From positions 1 to 64,000 of the forward strand of contig KV918771.1 of assembly GCA_002049455.2 (NCBI GenBank): a DNA stretch of 64,000 nt, read 5' to 3'. Positions 51,202-62,118 of the stretch are shown here, in pieces. Position 1 is the stretch's first letter, and each line of letters begins with the position of its first letter. The translations under genes were made by a program, and so were the position numbers. The stretch is from Porphyra umbilicalis. Taxonomy: Eukaryota; Rhodophyta; Bangiophyceae; Bangiales; Bangiaceae. Below the pieces are notes generated by a model, which was not told the DNA's origin, did not search any database, and saw nothing but the letters and a program-made list of their open reading frames with translations.

Positions 51202-51206
51202 AAGAG

Positions 51207-51593
51207 TGTGGTAATAATAACGTTAGTTCAATTACCAGTGTACTGAGACCGACCGTAGCCAAGCAATAAAGCGAGTTCTATCGCCGTCGCGGCGAGGAAG
51301 AAGACCTTTTGTTGAAGGGCATCCGATGGGGAGCCGGGTGGTGCCCACGACGGCGACCTCGGACCCACGGTGGTTTAATACAAACAACGGCACTGGTCGA
51401 TCGACCATGCGATCAATCGATCGTAATGAGTGCCGGCAAACAGATAGAACAGGCAAGCAAACAAGAAAATGAACAATGCGGAGATACCCCCCCAAAGGGC
51501 TTGCCACAAGCCGAGTCACACAAATCCGTGGATTCAGCCAGTCAAGGGGGCTACCAGTGGCAATTTTCCAATTGCGAGCAGATATATGCTACA
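51207..51593 (-). repeat. 3' LTR
   Basis: Direct repeat of 62119-62505, same length. The main differences are near 51211-51217, 51480-51490 and scattered single bases. A clear polypurine tract beside it (at 51594-51610 on +) is not evident; only GGAGG lies next to the LTR. Confidence 0.95.
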
Positions 51594-52200
51594 TACCTCC
51601 AACGCGAGATTCGAGCCGTCCCGGCGAGATCCCGGAAGGTCGGCGTCCGATTGGGCGATCGCGTGCCCGCACAGGCCCGAACGGGTGTCACCGCGCCGGC
51701 GGCACGAGCAGTGAAGGGCGCCGATCCGGCCCCCTTGGGGGTGGCGGTTGGTCGGTGGCGACCGCGACCGCTCAACAACACGCATGCGCGGGCGCGTGGT
51801 CGGCAGCTCGCGCTGTGGGGCCGAGGCTCGTGGTGGAGCGTGCCTGCGCAGGCGGGTCGCCGGGAGCGTACGCGCGGGCGCGGGCGGACGGGCAGGGTTA
51901 AGACCCGTGGTCGCGGCGGCGGGGTGGCCAGCGTGCGCTGCGCCATCTTTGTCAGCGCCACTTGGCGCCGTTGTCGTCTGGGTTTCGCTACCCCGTCGAC
52001 AAGGCGAAAGCCACGACGCGGAGGGGGGTGAAAACCCCCGTGGCCGGTTCATACCGTGCGGAGTGCAAGCGGGTGGTGGTCGTCCGGCGGCACGGGGCCT
52101 TCCCGTGCCCTAGTGCACTTGCACAGGTTGCTGCCTTACGGCGTTGCTTGAGTTTGGGCGCGCTACCGCAAGGTGGGTAACCTTGGGGTTGGTGGAGTTG
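51594..52200. other. Internal region between 3' LTR and antisense frame
   Basis: GC-rich, with open frames on both strands but no recognisable product. It probably holds the 5' flank of the antisense frame. Confidence 0.5.
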
Positions 52201-52249
52201 ATGTGCGGGCGGGCCACGAGCGGCGCGCCCGTCGGCAGGGGCGGCAACG

Positions 52250-52480
52250 ACGGCAAGTGCGTCAAGGGCGGCAAGCGTGGCAAGGGCGGCAAGCGCGGCA
52301 AGTGCGGCAAGCGCGGCGTCGGCGGCAAGCGCGGCAAGTGAGGCAAGCGCGGCGTCGGCGGCAAGCGCGGCACGGGCGGCAAGCGCGGCGTCGGCGGCAA
52401 GCGCGGCAAGGGCGGCAAGCGCGGCAAGGGCGGCAAGCGCGGCACGGGCGGCAAGCGCGGCGTCGGCGGCAAGCGCGGCC
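52250..52480 (+). repeat. GGCAAGCGCGGC minisatellite
   Basis: Units of 9-15 bases encode Gly-Gly-Lys-Arg-Gly in the frame of the antisense ORF. The in-frame TGA at 52339-52341 interrupts it once. It gives that protein a possible strongly basic, nucleic-acid-binding N terminus. Confidence 0.85.
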
Positions 52481-53765
52481 TCGGCGGCATGGGTCAACAC
52501 CCCCAAACGGCCAAAGCTATGGCGGACTCGGCCGCGATGGCGGTGGACGGCGGCGCTGCCGATGGCAGGGCGGTCGTCGACGGGGCGCATGCCGCCGCGG
52601 GGGGCCATCCGGATGTGGATTGCTCCACGGACCCGGAGGTCTTGCGCAAGTTTCGGCCTCGCGGCTCGTACTACGCACACGCGGAACCTGTGGAGGTGGT
52701 TGACGGGGTCCCGCGGGTCACCGACAACTACCTCCACGACATGTGCGTGCGCAATCGCGCTCGTGCGCACACGCGTCGTGTACACGCGCGGTACGAGGCG
52801 TTGCCTGACTTCATTGACGTGATGGCACCAGCCGGGTTGCCGGACCACGCGGGCGACTGCGTGGCCGAGGTCCATGGGGACCCTTACTTTGGGAACCAGG
52901 GCCCCCAGCGTCGTGTCTACGAGGTGATGTCGTTTTGCAACGAGGTCGTGCGCTACCAAGTGCCTCTGCACCCGTTTCACCGCTTGGTTTACGCCAATGC
53001 GCTTCTGTTCCCTGTGAAGGGGACAGAGACGGTCGAGGCGGCGGCCAACTCGTTTTTCCGCTTGTTGCGCAATTGGCCGAGGGCCGTCTTCCTCACGCGG
53101 ACTCTCGCCGAGGACCATTCGGTCCCGTTCGGGCACGACTCCGGTCCGGAGCCGTACCTTGAACAGCTCGCGCTGGTGAAGCACGAGGAGAACGACGGCG
53201 TCGAGGACGACCGCAGTTCGCGTGTCACCGGGTTACCGAACCACTTCTGGTTGCCGATGTTTCCATCCGACCCCCGTCGGGCCGCCGACACGCGCTTCTT
53301 TCGCGGTCGCGAGTTGATGCCCACCGCGTGGGCGGCTGGATTTCTCCGTGCGCAACGGACGTTGGACTTGTCCCGTTGGTTTCCGCCTATCCCGGCATGG
53401 GAGCCACACACGGGGCTGTGTGTGGCGACCCCCGTAGTGGTGTCGTACCTGGCGGATGCGTTGCGCAACGCCTACAGCTCAGTCTGGCAGGAGGTGTACT
53501 CTGAGAACTACTGTAACTTAGTTGCTGCGTGGGTTCACACCCTACAGGAGGACAAACTCTTCGTCCACCTGGACGATAGGACGCTTCGTCATTTCGACGT
53601 GTTGGACACGTCCAAGTTGAAGGACGCGCCCGACGGCGAGGCCAAGTCCATCTTTTACGGCAAGATGCGTCAGGCCGTAAAGGCGTTTCCCTGGCGGGAG
53701 GTCCTTTAGGACGTTGTCTGGCGCGACCGCGACTCCGGGGAAGCCCGTCAAGTGCGGATCACGGT

Positions 53766-54510
53766 CAGGGGTTGTCAGGATATGGTTTTTTGGCCGTAGT
53801 AGGATACGGACACACGCCGATCCTTCGTATCTGATTACGGATAACTTCCTCAGCTGAGATCCGGATCAGGATAATTGCCTCCGGAACCGGATATTTGAGT
53901 AGAATATATTCGTATCTGGATACGATTATTAGATCCGGATATAATCCCCCAAGTCCGACGGACAGCCCAATTAGAGACCAAGAAGAACGCCATCCAGCCA
54001 TATTCGAGCGCCACATGGACGTCAGTACGACTTGAAATCCACACATGATTTCAACGCCCCAAGCGTCGGGGCGGTTTCCTGCCGTTTATGTAAACGGACG
54101 TCAGAATGACCGCTTGGAATCTCGTGTTACACTCTGGCAACAACGCAATCGGGTCGAATCGCGTGATTGAACGGTTCCACCTGGGTCGGGCTGGATCGCC
54201 GCTTGTCGCTCCCAAATGTTCGGACATTAATTCCGCGATTGTCGGCACGCGAAAAGAGAGGTCGACTGTGTTTAACCAGAATTCGTCGGGCGCGGAGAGC
54301 CTCATAACCGTATGAATCCCTGTATCCTCACTCTCATATCTGGGATACGGATCCGATATAATCTTGCAATTTCTGTTGGACAGGATAGATATATCCTCTC
54401 CTCCTTTTCTCATAATGCATTTGGGATATGCGTCCCCGGCTCGTATCCGAAGTGGATTCGGATATATTGCACGGATATAATCCTCGGGGATGTATCCATG
54501 ACAACCCCTG
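53766..54510. mobile_element. hAT-type MITE inside the antisense ORF, 745 bp
   Basis: Ends CAGGGGTTGTCA at 53766 and its inverted copy at 54510, flanked by a perfect 8-bp duplication ATCACGGT at 53758-53765 and 54511-54518. Subterminal regions on both sides are dense in GGATAT and GGATACGG motifs. It is AT-rich compared with its host. This is a different family from the 4673-5436 element, though the ends are similar (YAGGG then TTGT). No coding region. Confidence 0.92.
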
Positions 54511-55480
54511 ATCACGGTCGACGCGACCAAGGAGTACGGCTTTTGCCTTCGTCACCCTTGTGTCGATTTCGACGGGGCATTGGACCCGAACGCGCCCCTC
54601 CCGATGGCTCGAATCACTTCGAACCACCCCGGGGTGTGGCGTCGCGATCGTCGGAACTGGGCTCACGCCGTTGGCGACGCTTGAGAGGGCCGCGACCGCT
54701 TGCGTTCGCGGTGGCGCGATCGCTCGCCGTCTCCGCCCTGGGCGATGGATGCCACTTGGCCAACCAGCGCGTCTTCCTCCGCGGCGGTTGCCTTGTTTGG
54801 GTCGGCGCGCGCGCGCGATGTACGCGCTCGCGCGCCCCGTGGGGCGGCCTTGTCGGCGGTGGCTAACGCCTGGGTCGAGCAGATCGCCGGCCTGCGGACC
54901 GCTGTTAAGCGCGCGGACGGACGGGGTGTCGAGTCGGCTCTGTCCATCATTGGACAGGCCGTGGCTCGCGCCGTTCACGGAGATGCCAACTACGGGCGAT
55001 TCGCCCAGCACCTCGAGGCTATCCAGCCAGAGGAGGAGGCCACGCCGGCGCGTCTCAACGCGCAGAGCATCCTTGGTCGTCCGACCCATGAGGGCGGGGG
55101 ACCTTCGACGGGGGCTTCGCCCTCGGCGCGCAACACGCGTGCGCGTAGTGTCTCGCAGGAGTCGGCGGCCAGTGTTGGCGCGCGCCGCGATTCCCGCCGG
55201 GACTCGCGTCGTGGTGAAGAGGAGGAGGAGTGACTGCCACTGCAAAGTGAGCGGTTCGGTTGACCGTGGTGGGGTTGTAGGGCGCGTGCCCTTGTTGTGT
55301 GTCTGTCGCGTGCCGTGTGTTCGTCCGCTTCCCAGTTTCCTGTTAGTCATCGTATCGATGAAGAAAGTGGCAGGTGAGCACGGCCCACGGTGTGGGAGTC
55401 GTATCCCTTGTATCGGATGATAAAAGTACTTGGTACTTGAAACACGCACGGATGGCGGTGGCGCACCAGCTGGTGTTGGT

Positions 55481-58400
55481 CTACTGTGGGATTACCACGG
55501 TGGCCTCTTCTTTGGTCGATACCAAGCGTCTCAGAACAGAGTCGAGGTGTTGTACCGGGGGTACGAAGAACCCGTTGGGGTGTTCGGACTCGGTGGGACC
55601 AGGTTTGATCAGTGTCGATTGCGAGGCTTTCGGCCACACATATGTGTACGGGCCGTATTCAGCATTCAAGCAAGCGAAATGCCGAAAGACCAGTTCTGGA
55701 TCATACGCAAAATTGCGGGTCATCGAGGGCAGGGTGGACTTAAGCCATGTGGCAGGAATTACTTCCTTCACAGCGGTGGCAGTAGTTGACTCTGTCCACG
55801 AGACATTGGCATGGATAACTCCGTCACCGGTAACATGGGCATGTTGGATCGTGGGTGTCCACGTGGGGTCCATGACGATGTTGGCCACAGTTGTGAGCCC
55901 GGCTTGTCCGCGACTTCGTCGTTTTGGCGTTTGCCACTCGTACCCCGGGACATGCTTCTTCTTCTGTCGATGGAAACGCACCACCAGGTCGCGGGGGAGG
56001 TTCTCCAGGGGTTCCCAGGTGTCGTCCTTCGACCCGTAGTCGAACCAGCGCACCTTAGCGCAATAGCTGTCACCCGTCTGGCGTAAGCCTATTGCTGATC
56101 CCCCAATTCTGTCCTCATCGACCAGGAATGGTTCCTGGCGGTACGGTTCTTGTGGAACTGGCCATCTATTGGTTAAACGCAGCGGTAAACAGCTGCTCAG
56201 CACGAATCTGAGACGTCCTATTGGCTCTCCCACCGCCACTACCGTGCAGAACCGAGATCCTTCTTTTTCTTGAAATTTTCTTCCGATCCCTTCCGTGTCA
56301 AGGGAGCAACCGGCCCGCAATCGTTGGGATATCGAGATTTTCTGGGAGATACGCAGAAAAGTGCAGAAAAACGAAGGCGTCGATTGCGCGATTGGGGGCC
56401 GTACGGGCACATTCTGTAAAGATCGGGCCGGACATGTACTGCTGTCGGACTGCTCGACCAATGAGATATCTGCATTCATTGCCGTTCCACTACCGTTCCG
56501 GGGCGATGAGGACAGAATTGGGGGATCAGCAATAGGAATTTGTCGATCACATACTCATCGGCGGTTGCCGGGGGTGACTTGCGTTGGTCTAGACCATCTC
56601 GTGAGGGGTGCGGCACAGTGTCCGCCGTCGGTGGACGAGGAGCTTGAGTGACATGGTCACTGCTGACGCGTTTCTCCTCCCCGTCAATGTCAATGACAAA
56701 CGTGGAGGCGTCCGCATCGGCGTCAACGACCACGAAGGATCCAATGGCTTTGCTTTGCAGCTTGTTTTGCCGATCGTGGTTGGTCGTGTATACGTAGTCG
56801 CCGATCTTGACGTCCGCATTGCGGGTTGCGACCCGGTAATCGAAGTTATGTTTGTAACATTGTTGCGTCTTACGCAAGGCCTCAACGACAACGGGGATCT
56901 GCCTACGAAGGCGTGCCATGAATTCGCGTTTGCGGGCTAGGGGTGATCCATTCTTGAGCGTTCCCTTATTGGACAGCGAAGTGCCCGGGGGCAGGTTGCG
57001 AACCGTGAGGTTGGGGATCCGCTCTGGGATAACGAGCTCAAATGGGGCGATGCCCGTCGACCGATGCGGTTGGCTATTAGACGCCATGGTGATTACCGGG
57101 AGTAACTCGTCCCATCGTGATGCGTCATCAGCGACGTAGTGTCACAGATGAGTAGCCATGGTACGGTTGTACGGTTCAACTTGCCCATCAGTTTGGGGGT
57201 GATACGCCGTGGTGCGAACCGTTTCAGTGCCAAGCATTTTTATCACAGCGATGAAGAAGTTTGACATGAACTTGGGCCCTTGGTCCGATAGGATCCGGTC
57301 CGGTGGCCCGTAGGCGGACACCCACGCATCGATGATAGCTGACGCCACGGACATGGCCGTGATTCGTCGTAAGGCATACAATTGGTGAGCTTGGCGAAGC
57401 GATCGGTGATAACCAAGATGAAGCGGTTGCCCTTCTTGGAGGCCGGGGTGGGCCCAAAGATGTCAACGGACAGCTCCGTGAGAGGCTCGGTAGCCTGGAA
57501 CAGGGTCAAGGGCGTGGTGCGTCGCCACAAGGCGAGGCGATTTTGCGCACACGCTGTGCATTTGGTGATGGTCGAATGAATATCCGTCACCATTGAAGGC
57601 CAGTAGTATGCCTTACGCATTGTGTAATACATCCGGTTCATACCAGGATGGGCGGCCACGGTTGCGTGGTGCCCGAGGGTCAACACGCGTTCGCGTGAAG
57701 CCTTTGGAATAACCAGTTGATTGCCGTAAGGCGCACGGCGGTACAGAGCGTGATGCTCATCGCGGAAGAAGGCCTTTGCCTTTCCGAGTTCGACACGTTC
57801 GGTCATTGCGACACAATAGTCGTCCGTTTGTTTAGCTTCAACAACGTCGTCAAATTCCACCGGTTCGGGTGTGTCGGTACCCGTGTACCTCTTCGTCATC
57901 AAGCCGTCGGCCGTCCCGGCCAATGCCAGGCACGGTATATCATCATGGATATCATCTGGCGGCGCCACCGTAGAGGCGCGCGACAGGAAGTCTGGCAAGT
58001 GGTGCGATGAACCTGGTTTATAAACCATATCGAATGTGTATTCGGAAAGGCGAAGTCGCCACCGCATCAAGCGTCCGCTTGAGTCGGTCGTGCTGTAGAT
58101 CCAGCTAAGTGCTTGGTGATCCGTTCGGATGAGGAACCGTTGTCCGTCGAGGAAGTGCCTCAACTTGAGGACAGCCCACACGACGCCGAGGCATTCTCGC
58201 TTCGTGGTGGAGTAGTTTTGCTCTGCAGCAGTGAGTCTTCGGCTCCAATATCCGACAGGATGAAGCAGTTCGCCCGGTTTCTCCTGGAGGAGGGTACAAC
58301 CAACTTGGTCGGCGCATGCGTCAACGTCGACGACTAGCTTTCGATTGGTCTTTGGCAAGGCAAGTACCGGTTGGCAAAACAGTGCGTTTCGAAGGTCTTC

Positions 58401-60236
58401 AAATGCGGCGATGGCCACGTCCGTCGGTGGTGGTAGATCCGGTGGGATCTCGGCCCTAGTCAGGGCGTTCAGGGGCTTTGCTCGTTTGGCGAAGTCTTTG
58501 AAAAACCGTCGATAGACGTTATACATGCCCAAAAAGCTTTTCAGCTGGGTCTTTGTAGTTGGGAACTTGTCATGCTTCAGAGCATCCACGTTCTTGTTGT
58601 GCACGTGCAGTTGCCCGGTGCGGACAATGTGTCCGAGGTACTCGACCTCATCGGAGAACCACGTGCACTTTTCCAAGTTGAGGGTAACCCCGGCTTCGCG
58701 GAGACGGTAAAGAACCGTGTCAACGTCTTTGACGTGCTGTTCCGCCTTCGCGGAGAAAATGATGACGTCGTCTAAGGATACAAGGCATATCTGCCACTTC
58801 AAGCCCGAGAGGATAATATCCAACGCACGCTGAAAGGTAGCCGGCGCGTTCGTCAAGCCGAAAGGCATGGATAACCAGTGGTATATACGACAGTGCGTCG
58901 TGAACGCCGTCTTCTATTGGTCTTCCTTGCGTAAGAGGACTTGCCAGTACCCCGCGGTGCAGTCGAGAGACATGAACACTTGGGCATCTCCCAAGGAGTC
59001 AAGGAAGTCCCCCATACGAGGCATTGGATATGCATACTTCTTGGTGATGTTGTTTAACCGACGATAGTCGACACAGAATCGGGCTTAGCCGTTCTTCTTT
59101 GGTACAATTACCACGGGGCTCGCCCAAGCACTATGGCTAGGGGCAGTGACGTTGAGCTTTAACATTTTGTTGATCTGATCAGAGATGATCTGCCGCTTGA
59201 ACGGCCCTGTGCGGTAGGGTTGGGCCCGTATGGGCAGAGCGTCTGGAGGAGTGACGATGGCATGCTCCGTAGCACGGATGACGCCAAGGGTTCCATCTCA
59301 CATGGACGAATGCGTCTTGAGCATGTCTCGAGTCTGCTTGTGCAGGTACTCGGGGGCCTCACTGAGGTCGAGGTCCTCGAGTGGGTCACGACTCGCGTCG
59401 TCCGATGAGTTATCGGTTGCATACTTTGGATTGTTGTCATCCAAGACGGCGGAAAGCATCGGCCCTTGGTAGGGTTCTGCGAACATCACGGTTGAGTTCT
59501 TGCGAACAATGACTTGGTCGTTGCAGAAGTTGCATAACTTCATCAAGAATGGTTCGTCCGGTTTGACGATGGCGATGCCGCGGGCGACCGCCATGGACTT
59601 GTGTCGGCACAACCGAATTTTCGGCGTGATCGTCACCATGCTTGGGGAGTCGCACGTGGCCATAATCCACTCCTCCTTGTGTCCGTTGACACGCACCTGT
59701 TTGCAGGCTCGAACCCGAGCGGGTTTATCTTGCCAGTGGAGGTCCCACGCGCTGTCGTTAAGACAAGCTAAGATCGGCGTTGGCCGAGGTAGCTCCTCCG
59801 TGCAGCGCGCGTGCTCTTGCCAGACGATCTTCCGCAAACGCGGCAAGATCGCCTCGATGTTTTGTTCAATGAACTCGGTGCCGAGAAGGCACGGGACTGA
59901 CAAGTTGTCGGAAACGAGGAATCGGTCAAATAGACGCACACCTCCGGTGTCTACATACAGATGTATGGCATACTTCGTCACAAGACGATTGTTATTCGCG
60001 TCTCGGATACGCGGCAGCGTAGTCAGTTTCTCGGCGTAAGCCATCCAATTCTTGGGGAGCATACTAGTGCGTGCTATGTTTACCCTGGCGCCCGTGTCGA
60101 GTACAGGGCGGCAGCTGTGCATCACACGAATGCACGGGCCAAGCGTGGCTGCGATCTCGTAGTGCCGTAAGGCGCGGTGCAACAGTGTTGTAACCGCACG
60201 CTTTCGCGTTCCGCCTGGCAACCTTAAGTCGGGCAC
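55481..60236 (-). pseudogene. Ty3-type pol polyprotein, multiply broken
   Basis: Protease (VLDTGARVN near 60086), reverse transcriptase (ARFCVDYRRLN, MPFGLTNAPATFQRAL, SLDDVIIFS), RNase H (LVVDVDACADQVG, RTDHQAL), integrase zinc part (HPGMNRMYYTM with KCTACAQNR), integrase catalytic core (LSVDIFGP, ILSDQGPKF, HPQTDGQVEPYNRTM) and a chromodomain (VRWFDYGSKDDTWEP) followed by a 150-residue extension. The frame starts by overlapping gag, as if expressed by frameshift. Breaks: TGA 59298-59300 before the RT, TAA 59085-59087 and TAG 58914-58916 inside the RT, a one-base shift near 57375-57385 in the integrase, TGA 57142-57144, and a MITE at 56092-56532 splitting the chromodomain. Catalytic residues themselves appear retained. 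Inactive. Confidence 0.93.
56092..56532. mobile_element. 441-bp MITE at a TA inside the chromodomain
   Basis: Perfect inverted repeats of at least 29 bp (starting TTGCTGATCCCCCAATT) end exactly at TA dinucleotides, 56090-56091 and 56533-56534. Removing the element and one TA (443 bp, 2 mod 3) brings the frame ending the integrase region (57087 side) into register with the chromodomain frame (56089 side). This is strong evidence for the boundaries. TA target as in Tc1/mariner-type elements. The terminal sequence differs from those of the 2381-4034 and 34678 elements. Non-coding. Confidence 0.92.
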
Positions 60237-61888
60237 CCGGCCTGGGCGTTTTTCGAGTCGTCCACGGCGTCGGCCGGATGTTCGATCTCGTCTTCTTTGA
60301 CGTTACCGTCGGCAATGCCATGAACGCCGATAGGCGGTTGGCGACGCTTGCGATGGCGATAGAATTCGGCACACTGTGCGGCGAAGTGCCCCGGCTTGTT
60401 ACAATTGTAACTGATGTCAGCCCGATTGGCTTGCGGGACGGCGGCCCGCGGGGGCGGCTGGGTGCGGACTGGTGTGAACGGTCGCTCCGTCGTCGTCCGT
60501 AGGCCTTGTGTCGCGTAAGCGACTTTGATCGCCGTTGGGCGGGTAATCTTGAGTTGCAAACGCAACCTTTTGATGCCGTCCCAGTACATCTGGGCGGTGG
60601 CGACCGTCTCGGACAGGGTTCGGTCGGGGAACTGGTCGTTAAGGACTCGGACGTGCGCTCGCACCAGGTCGGAGAGCCCTGTGATGAAGACATCCTTGAC
60701 ATCTTGGATGTCGAACAAGCCGTTCAGGAGGTCACACTGCGTTTCCACGCGGTGACCAAAGGCCGTGGGTGCCTCGCTATCCTGTTGCTTCATCGTGATG
60801 ATTTCTTGGTAGGCGTTGGCCATAGTAGCCTGCGTCGCGTACTTCGAGAGAAGCCAGTTGACGGCATCCCCGTACGTACGGATTGCGTAACGTTTACGCC
60901 CAAGTGTGCTGTTAAGCGCGCCGGAGAAGGCCACCTTGGCGTTGCCGGCTAGTCGAAAGACCATGAGCGGAAGGGCTTGACCGTGCGTCAGCCCAGCCGC
61001 GTCGCACGCGCGACGAAAGGTCGTTAAGAACGTAAAGATGCCCAAAGGCAGGGCTCCCGTGAATGGCTGTTGCCCGTGAAACGCTCCGTCTAAACGTTTG
61101 TTGAGACGGTGCGACCGTTGTGCTTCCATAGGCGTGTACGTCAGTTGACGGCGGATAAGGAAGTACGTCCTGTAGTCCAAGAGCGTCTTGAAGCGGCTGT
61201 TAGCCGGGCGGATCACCTTGATCCTGTCGGCTTTCTCAATACGCTCCTTGCATTTGGCAGGGACTGTTGAACGCTTGCGCGTTGTCGTGTCAGACTCGCT
61301 CGAGCTTTCGCTTGGCGAAAACCCACTGGGGGGCGACGGTGGGCCCGTTGGCCCGTGACCATCATCCGAGGACAAGGTGCTTGTTGCGTTCGAGTTGTCG
61401 TCCTCAGACGACGTCGAGTTTGATCCAGAGGCGGAATCATCGGAGGATGATGAAGACACGGCGTTAGCCTGTTCATCCTTGCTGAGGGATTTGCCCCTCG
61501 TCATCCTTGACTTCTTCTTGGCAGTCTTGATTTTGTCGACCGACAGACGGCGAGACTTAGCCACCTGGCGTTCCTCCTCATGGAAGTCAATCTGGCGCAG
61601 GGCCTCGACGTCGCCGACCACCTTGTCATTGGCTCGCGCCAGAGACTCGTTAGTCTGTTCTTGGACCGTCAGACGACGTTGAAGTGCTTCAACAGCCGCC
61701 TTCAGGTTCTCCACCACCTGCAGCTGCTCAGAGGCAGCTTGATCCGCAGGGATGGGAGCAGAAAGAGCACCGTCCGTTGGGGCGTCGGAGGCGGCAGGAG
61801 TGCCTTTTCCCCCGCCTGGCGGCCGGTAGCCAGCTGGCAGCTTGCCGTCTCTGGCTCGCCGAGTGCCGCCGGTTCCACCAGTAGACAT
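60224..61888 (-). CDS. Ty3-type gag
   Basis: 554 residues from ATG 61888 to TAA 60224, the only undamaged frame of the element. A Gly-rich N terminus is followed by a coiled coil (about 50-105, LKAAVEALQRRLTVQEQ), an acidic Ser/Asp tract (about 140-205), and a capsid-like region (about 230-450, FTFLTTFRRACDAAGL, AYQEIITMKQQDSEAPTAF). A zinc knuckle YNCNKPGHFAAQC lies near residue 500, in which the first Cys of the usual C-x2-C-x4-H-x4-C is replaced by Ser (ISYNC). Pol begins in another frame 13 bases before the gag stop, so a ribosomal frameshift would be needed for Gag-Pol. Confidence 0.9.
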   Translation of the reverse strand: MSTGGTGGTRRARDGKLPAGYRPPGGGKGTPAASDAPTDGALSAPIPADQAASEQLQVVENLKAAVEALQRRLTVQEQTNESLARANDKVVGDVEALRQIDFHEEERQVAKSRRLSVDKIKTAKKKSRMTRGKSLSKDEQANAVSSSSSDDSASGSNSTSSEDDNSNATSTLSSDDGHGPTGPPSPPSGFSPSESSSESDTTTRKRSTVPAKCKERIEKADRIKVIRPANSRFKTLLDYRTYFLIRRQLTYTPMEAQRSHRLNKRLDGAFHGQQPFTGALPLGIFTFLTTFRRACDAAGLTHGQALPLMVFRLAGNAKVAFSGALNSTLGRKRYAIRTYGDAVNWLLSKYATQATMANAYQEIITMKQQDSEAPTAFGHRVETQCDLLNGLFDIQDVKDVFITGLSDLVRAHVRVLNDQFPDRTLSETVATAQMYWDGIKRLRLQLKITRPTAIKVAYATQGLRTTTERPFTPVRTQPPPRAAVPQANRADISYNCNKPGHFAAQCAEFYRHRKRRQPPIGVHGIADGNVKEDEIEHPADAVDDSKNAQAGCPT

Positions 61889-62098
61889 ACTGGGACCAGA
61901 ACAAAGTGTTCCGACTTGGCTAACGCCCCGCGCGCCAACGTCGCAGATCTCAACCGTAATGCCCCCGGCACCACGCCCACAAGTCGATGGCTTACGCCCC
62001 GCGCGCCAAGCGACCGTATCGACACCGTCACAATGCCACGAGGCAGCGAGAAAATTCTCGGGAACACCGTGCCGCGAGGCACGATGAAGGCGAGGGTA

Positions 62099-62116
62099 TC
62101 CCCTGCTGCTCCACCA
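62099..62116 (-). promoter_or_regulatory. Primer binding site
   Basis: Two bases inside the 5' LTR the minus strand reads TGGTGGAGCAGCAGGGGA, beginning with TGG as needed to pair with a tRNA CCA end. I cannot name the tRNA. It is not the common initiator-Met type TGGTATC. Confidence 0.6.
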
Positions 62117-62118
62117 AA

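Larger units (their letters stand above)
52201..55233 (+). pseudogene. Antisense ORF carried by the LTR retrotransposon
   Basis: A plus-strand frame, opposite to gag-pol, occupies the space between pol and the 3' LTR. From ATG 52201 it reads a Lys-Arg-Gly repeat to TGA 52339. From ATG 52489 it runs 406 codons to TAG 53707, with globular content (RRVYEVMSFCNEVVRY, FFRLLRNWPRAVFLT, AWEPHTGLCVATPVVVSYL). The same frame continues past the TAG, is interrupted by a hAT MITE of 745 bp plus an 8-bp duplication (753 bp, divisible by three), resumes in register, passes TGA 54682 and ends TGA 55231-55233 with an Arg/Ser and Glu-rich tail (SRRDSRRGEEEEE). Without the MITE it is about 660 codons from 52489. 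Antisense ORFs in this position are known in some Tat/Ogre Ty3 elements. I do not recognise this protein, and it is not obviously an envelope. Confidence 0.75.

Noticed and set aside
50730..51206. Host gene interrupted by the LTR element
   Set aside because: The plus frame stays open for some 15-20 codons across the target site, but its content is unrecognised and the surrounding DNA is stop-poor, so there is no real support.
51988..53184. 398-codon minus frame with Leu-Ala repeats
   Set aside because: Shadow of the Lys-Arg-Gly minisatellite and of the antisense ORF on the other strand.
42063..59300. Variant genetic code with TAA/TAG read as glutamine
   Set aside because: Several frames end at natural family boundaries with TAA (tyrosine recombinase, WD40 protein, gag) or TAG (ubiquitin-fold protein), and TGA breaks also occur, so standard termination fits better.
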